Shown one piece after another: positions 60,978-64,000 of a stretch of DNA of 64,000 nt (within the stretch, counting starts at the first letter, position 1; each line of letters opens with the position of its first letter). A model generated the notes under the pieces. That model ran no database searches. It was not told the origin of the DNA and saw only the letters and a list, made by a program, of their open reading frames with translations. Both the position numbers and the translations under genes were made by a program. This stretch comes from Iodobacter sp025352645 (lineage in GTDB: Bacteria; Pseudomonadota; Gammaproteobacteria; Burkholderiales; Chitinibacteraceae), in assembly GCF_033446605.1 (NCBI RefSeq), contig NZ_JAWQUO010000004.1, positions 1 to 64,000 of the forward strand. The letters are read 5' to 3'.

Positions 60978-62990
60978 TTAATTTTTTCTCCTGACCCAAA
61001 CGCCCATTTTTTCTTCTGGCGTGTCTAGGAAAGCTTGCCAGTAGTACTGGCTGGCAATGGCTTGGTTAATGGTTTGCCAATTAGGCGATGTGCTTTCTGG
61101 CCTGCCCCATACCACGTATTGCACTTTGTGCTGCAGCAGCCAAGGCAGTGGCGCTGGGGGTTTGGCTTGATAAAAGTCTTTGATCTCTTGATTGAGCAGC
61201 CAAACTTCCTGAGGAGCACCATGCCACAAACTGACATGATTAGGCCAGCCAAGTAAAGATCTTTGTTGGGAATACAGGGAGAAAAGTGTTTGATTGGTGT
61301 AAGCATCGTTAAGCCAGTTTTCTAGCACAATGCCTTGTGGCGCTTGTTTTAAAAACTGCACGATGTCCTTAACGGGGGCATCATTGGTAAACCAATGTGT
61401 GCCGGCCAGTTTGCCTAAATCACCTTTAGGGGTATGCCAAATATATTGCGCGGTATTGATGGCATAGCTGCAAGTCAAAACTAGCACCAGTGCGGCGCTG
61501 TGCCTTACCCAGCGGCGGGCCGAGCCAAGTGCCATTGCACCTGCGGCTAACAGGCCTCCGCTCCACATCCAGCCCCACCACTTCATGGTGGTATTGGTGC
61601 GCTCAAACTTGCCTGCACTTGGGTCATCTACAAATACAAACTCTCCTAGCAATAACATGATGGCAAAGGCAATCACGAGGGCTAAGGCGAGGGGGCGCTG
61701 GCGCTTTTCCGTGAGGGCTAAGCCAAACAGCGCTAATAAAGGCCATAGCAGGAGGATAAATTGGGCGATGGGGGTGCGATCAATGCTGTGCACCAAGCGG
61801 ATGGGCGTACCAATGGCTTGGCTGGCAAAACCGGCTAAAAAAGGGTAAATCAGTAGAAAGCCCAGCAGGCCACCGGTAAGAATCGCCTGCCAATCGGGTG
61901 GGTTTTTGCAGTAGTGCCGCCAAGCCGCCCAGCTAAATAGCAATACAGCCAGCAGCGGGGTGATCCAAGTATTGGTAATTAGCATCACCGGCAGGGTAAG
62001 CGCTAGCAGGCCTTGGGCAAGGCGCGGGTGCAGGATTTCTTGCTCTGAGCGTTTTTGCTCTAGCCAGCCAATCAGGGCCAGTGCTAAAAACAGCAGCATA
62101 AAGCCACCCAGTGGCGGGTGATAATCGCCAAGGAAAAACTGATAACCAAAGTTTTCTAGCGGTAAATCCCGCGCTTCAAAATCAGCGTTGGGCTTGGTTG
62201 CTGGGGTAAGCAAGGGGAAAAGCTGGCGGCCTAGCTCGGTATTCACCCGAGCATCGTAGCTGCCAATAAAACGCGCACTGGCCCACATTTGATCGTTGGC
62301 TTGCCAGCTAATCGGGCTATCGCTGGCGGGGGTCACAAATAAATTTAGTAGCGGTGAAACGCCGGTGCCACCCAGTGCTAAGGCCGTAATCAACAAGATG
62401 CGATGTGCTCGCCCAGCCACAAAGCGCGAGGCAAATTCCCAAGCAAGGCTTAAGCCCAGCGCCATCAGTAGGGCAAAGCCGATGTTATAGGCAAAACCAA
62501 TATCCCAGCCAAAGAGGCGGCCCATGAGGGCGGCGGCATAATGCTGAAATGCATAATAAAAATCAAAACGATGGCCAGCAAACCAATGGTCTGGTGGCGG
62601 TAATAGGGCCCCAGAATAGTAATTGGCCATAAAATAAAGATCGGTTACCCGCTCTGAGGTGGGGTAAATCGCTGGAAATATAAACTTCCAAATTAAGCCA
62701 TAGGCAAGGGCCAATAAAAAGGCGATTTCAGCCGCTTTAAAACGATGACTCGCTGCTTCTTGTTTAAATAGGTATAGGGTAAAGGCAGCAAGAATGGTGG
62801 TAATAGGCCATAGGCCATTGAGATGACCAAGGCCAATAAAGTGCTCAATAAAAAACATTACCAGGCTAATGAGCATCACCCCCACACTACGGGCGATAGC
62901 ATAGGGCATGATGCGGCCCAAAGCTAAGCTTAAGCCAGCCAAATGCAGCCAAAGCAGCGCAAGGCTGGCGGCGAGGTGGATCATGGTCAT
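60978..62990 (-). CDS. Polytopic membrane protein of the DUF2298 (YYY) type
   Basis: 670 residues with about a dozen hydrophobic segments. The loop PTSERVTDLYFMANYYSG, LPPPDHWFAGHRFDFYYAFQHYAAALM is the conserved proline/tyrosine-rich motif of the DUF2298 family, which resembles membrane glycosyltransferases of the GT-C fold. The C-terminal domain (QYVVWGRPE region) is soluble-looking. Likely uses a lipid-linked sugar, perhaps from the adjacent family 2 enzyme; this is inference. An ATG at 62984 could also start it. Confidence 0.75.
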   Translation of the reverse strand: MTMIHLAASLALLWLHLAGLSLALGRIMPYAIARSVGVMLISLVMFFIEHFIGLGHLNGLWPITTILAAFTLYLFKQEAASHRFKAAEIAFLLALAYGLIWKFIFPAIYPTSERVTDLYFMANYYSGALLPPPDHWFAGHRFDFYYAFQHYAAALMGRLFGWDIGFAYNIGFALLMALGLSLAWEFASRFVAGRAHRILLITALALGGTGVSPLLNLFVTPASDSPISWQANDQMWASARFIGSYDARVNTELGRQLFPLLTPATKPNADFEARDLPLENFGYQFFLGDYHPPLGGFMLLFLALALIGWLEQKRSEQEILHPRLAQGLLALTLPVMLITNTWITPLLAVLLFSWAAWRHYCKNPPDWQAILTGGLLGFLLIYPFLAGFASQAIGTPIRLVHSIDRTPIAQFILLLWPLLALFGLALTEKRQRPLALALVIAFAIMLLLGEFVFVDDPSAGKFERTNTTMKWWGWMWSGGLLAAGAMALGSARRWVRHSAALVLVLTCSYAINTAQYIWHTPKGDLGKLAGTHWFTNDAPVKDIVQFLKQAPQGIVLENWLNDAYTNQTLFSLYSQQRSLLGWPNHVSLWHGAPQEVWLLNQEIKDFYQAKPPAPLPWLLQHKVQYVVWGRPESTSPNWQTINQAIASQYYWQAFLDTPEEKMGVWVRRKN

Positions 62991-63389
62991 TGGAGAGCTT
63001 CCCTTTTTCTTATTTTTAGGTAATAAGCACTAAGGTTTGTTTTTATCCTATTTTTGCATTGATGACAAATTGTATTGCAATACATTGACTGCTATGTAAA
63101 TTGCATAAGGGATGTTGCGCAGTAAGATAAAAAACCGCAGTCCACGAAAAGCACAAAAAACACGAGCAGATCATGGATGTCATCACCCGTTGCTGAATCC
63201 ATGCGTTTATTTTTAAACTCAATCACTTAACACCAAAACAAAAAATGGCTGATGCCTATTGCTTTGTTTTTTCGAGCATTGAGTGTTTTTTGTGGATAAA
63301 TAGTCTTTGTGCGTAACATCAGTTACATAAGTAAAATAAGGATTGAATTGGCTTAATTAAGTGGGGCGCATAGTTTATCTAATCCTATT
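62991..63389. other. Gene-free region before the DUF2298 gene
   Basis: 399 bp, A/T-rich. It contains a family E pair (TCCACGAAAAGCACAAAAAA at about 63139-63158, and GTGTTTTTTGTGGATAAATA at about 63282-63301). The promoter of the DUF2298-glycosyltransferase genes should be here; none was assigned. Confidence 0.5.
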
Positions 63390-64000
63390 TTATGGATGGC
63401 TTGCCCCATGCATTTGCCGCCGATATCGCTCGGGGGAAAAGCCAATTAATTGCTTAAACATGGCAATAAAAGCCGATGGCGAGCCATAGCCTAAGCGCCA
63501 AGCAATGTCTTGAATGGATTTGTCTTCTTTTAGCCACGCCAGCGCTTGTAATAAACGGATGCGATTGCGGCATTGGCCAAAACTCATGCCCAGCTCTTTT
63601 TGAAAGCGCCGCGCTAAGGTGCGCTCGGTGCTGTGGACTTCTTTAGCCCAGCTAGCAAGGCTGCGATCGTTATTGGGCTCGGCTTGCAGGGTATTTAAGA
63701 TGGGCAGCAAGAGCCGGTCTTGGCTGGAGGGGAGAAAGTTGGCGGCGCGCTCACATTGGCTGAGCCGAGTAATCAGCAGCTTTGCCTGATGATGATCGCT
63801 AGCATTTTGCATATGGCTGACTTGCCGCTGGCAAAAGTCGCTAATCAGCGCACTAATTAAAGGCGTTTGCGCAAGCAGGCAAGTTTCTTGGGGTAAGAGC
63901 TGGGCTAGCTCCCCCGAAACATAAATTGAAGTGTAATCGAGCGCTTGGCGTACATACGCTGCATGGGGGGTATGGGCAGGAATCCAAACTAGAAAATTGG
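63390..64000 (-). CDS. AraC-family transcriptional regulator (5' end outside the window)
   Basis: The C-terminal AraC DNA-binding region is clear: WAKEVHSTERTLARRFQKEL as the first helix-turn-helix, IQDIAWRLGYGSPSAFIAMF and FKQLIGFSPERYRRQ as the second. The frame continues open to the right edge (reading FLVWIPAHTPHAAYVR), which looks like an AraC_binding cupin, so the gene starts beyond 64000. Effector and targets are unknown. Confidence 0.88.
   Translation of the reverse strand, partial: NFLVWIPAHTPHAAYVRQALDYTSIYVSGELAQLLPQETCLLAQTPLISALISDFCQRQVSHMQNASDHHQAKLLITRLSQCERAANFLPSSQDRLLLPILNTLQAEPNNDRSLASWAKEVHSTERTLARRFQKELGMSFGQCRNRIRLLQALAWLKEDKSIQDIAWRLGYGSPSAFIAMFKQLIGFSPERYRRQMHGASHP

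Noticed and set aside
1..64000. Prophage, integron, insertion-sequence transposase or tRNA genes
   Set aside because: No transposase, integrase or phage structural protein was found in any frame, and no tRNA cloverleaf was recognised by eye. A tRNA scan was not run.

Overview
The window is about 64 kb of bacterial chromosome with no phage, plasmid, CRISPR or complete insertion-sequence genes. The gene set points to a Gram-negative betaproteobacterium, most likely of the Neisseriales/Chromobacteriaceae type. The reasons are the lptD-surA-pdxA-ksgA block, divergent amgK-murU, a class I PHA synthase, FtrABCD-type iron uptake and Neisseria-like ATTCCC...GGGAAT intergenic repeats. Genus assignment is inference; nothing in the window fixes it.

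Layout. 1-108: 3' end of a 5S rRNA and its terminator. 247-12900: a leftward cobalamin uptake, salvage and late-assembly cluster (btuB, cobU, a broken cbiB, cobD, a BtuF-like protein without signal peptide, cobO, cobB, btuF, btuC, btuD, cobQ) headed by a clear cobalamin riboswitch. 13046-17132: a glutamate/aspartate-type ABC transporter (gltI-J-K-L) plus a second, orphan ATPase. 17432-22787: ksgA, pdxA, surA, lptD. 22847-24525: rightward amgK-murU (cell-wall sugar recycling). 24751-28383: ftrA-B-C-D iron uptake with a possible Fur operator. 28477-37041: phaC, transketolase, small genes, argS. 37383-38969: a receiver/HD-GYP regulator. 39000-47537: a leftward sugar ABC transporter (ATPase, two permeases, binding protein) facing a rightward solo binding protein plus two-component pair that probably senses the sugar. 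47553-52885: an orphan CHASE/PAS sensor, rsfS, nadD, proA and a trypsin-like protease. 53074-56213: a secreted Lys/Ala 16-residue-repeat protein and the rstA/rstB two-component system. 56412-62990: ferredoxin, YidB-like protein, and a four-gene envelope glycosylation-like locus. 63390-64000: an AraC regulator cut by the window edge.

The most unusual signal is not a gene. The intergenic spaces carry several families of palindromic repeats that sit immediately after stop codons. Family A (AACCCAAATCTTGAA followed by CACGGAG/CACAGAG motifs) occurs at eight gene 3' ends, always in the same orientation relative to the gene and within about 16 nt of the stop codon; in two genes it supplies the TGA itself. 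At three loci family A is followed by the same ~240 bp module (family B) in the same orientation, making a composite element of about 0.4 kb. A different repeat (family D, GTAGGGCGGG...) supplies the TAG of cobD, and a Neisseria-type repeat with an adjoining G7-A-G6 tract splits cbiB. These look like small non-autonomous elements whose surviving copies are confined to gene ends. Their mobility and function are inference.
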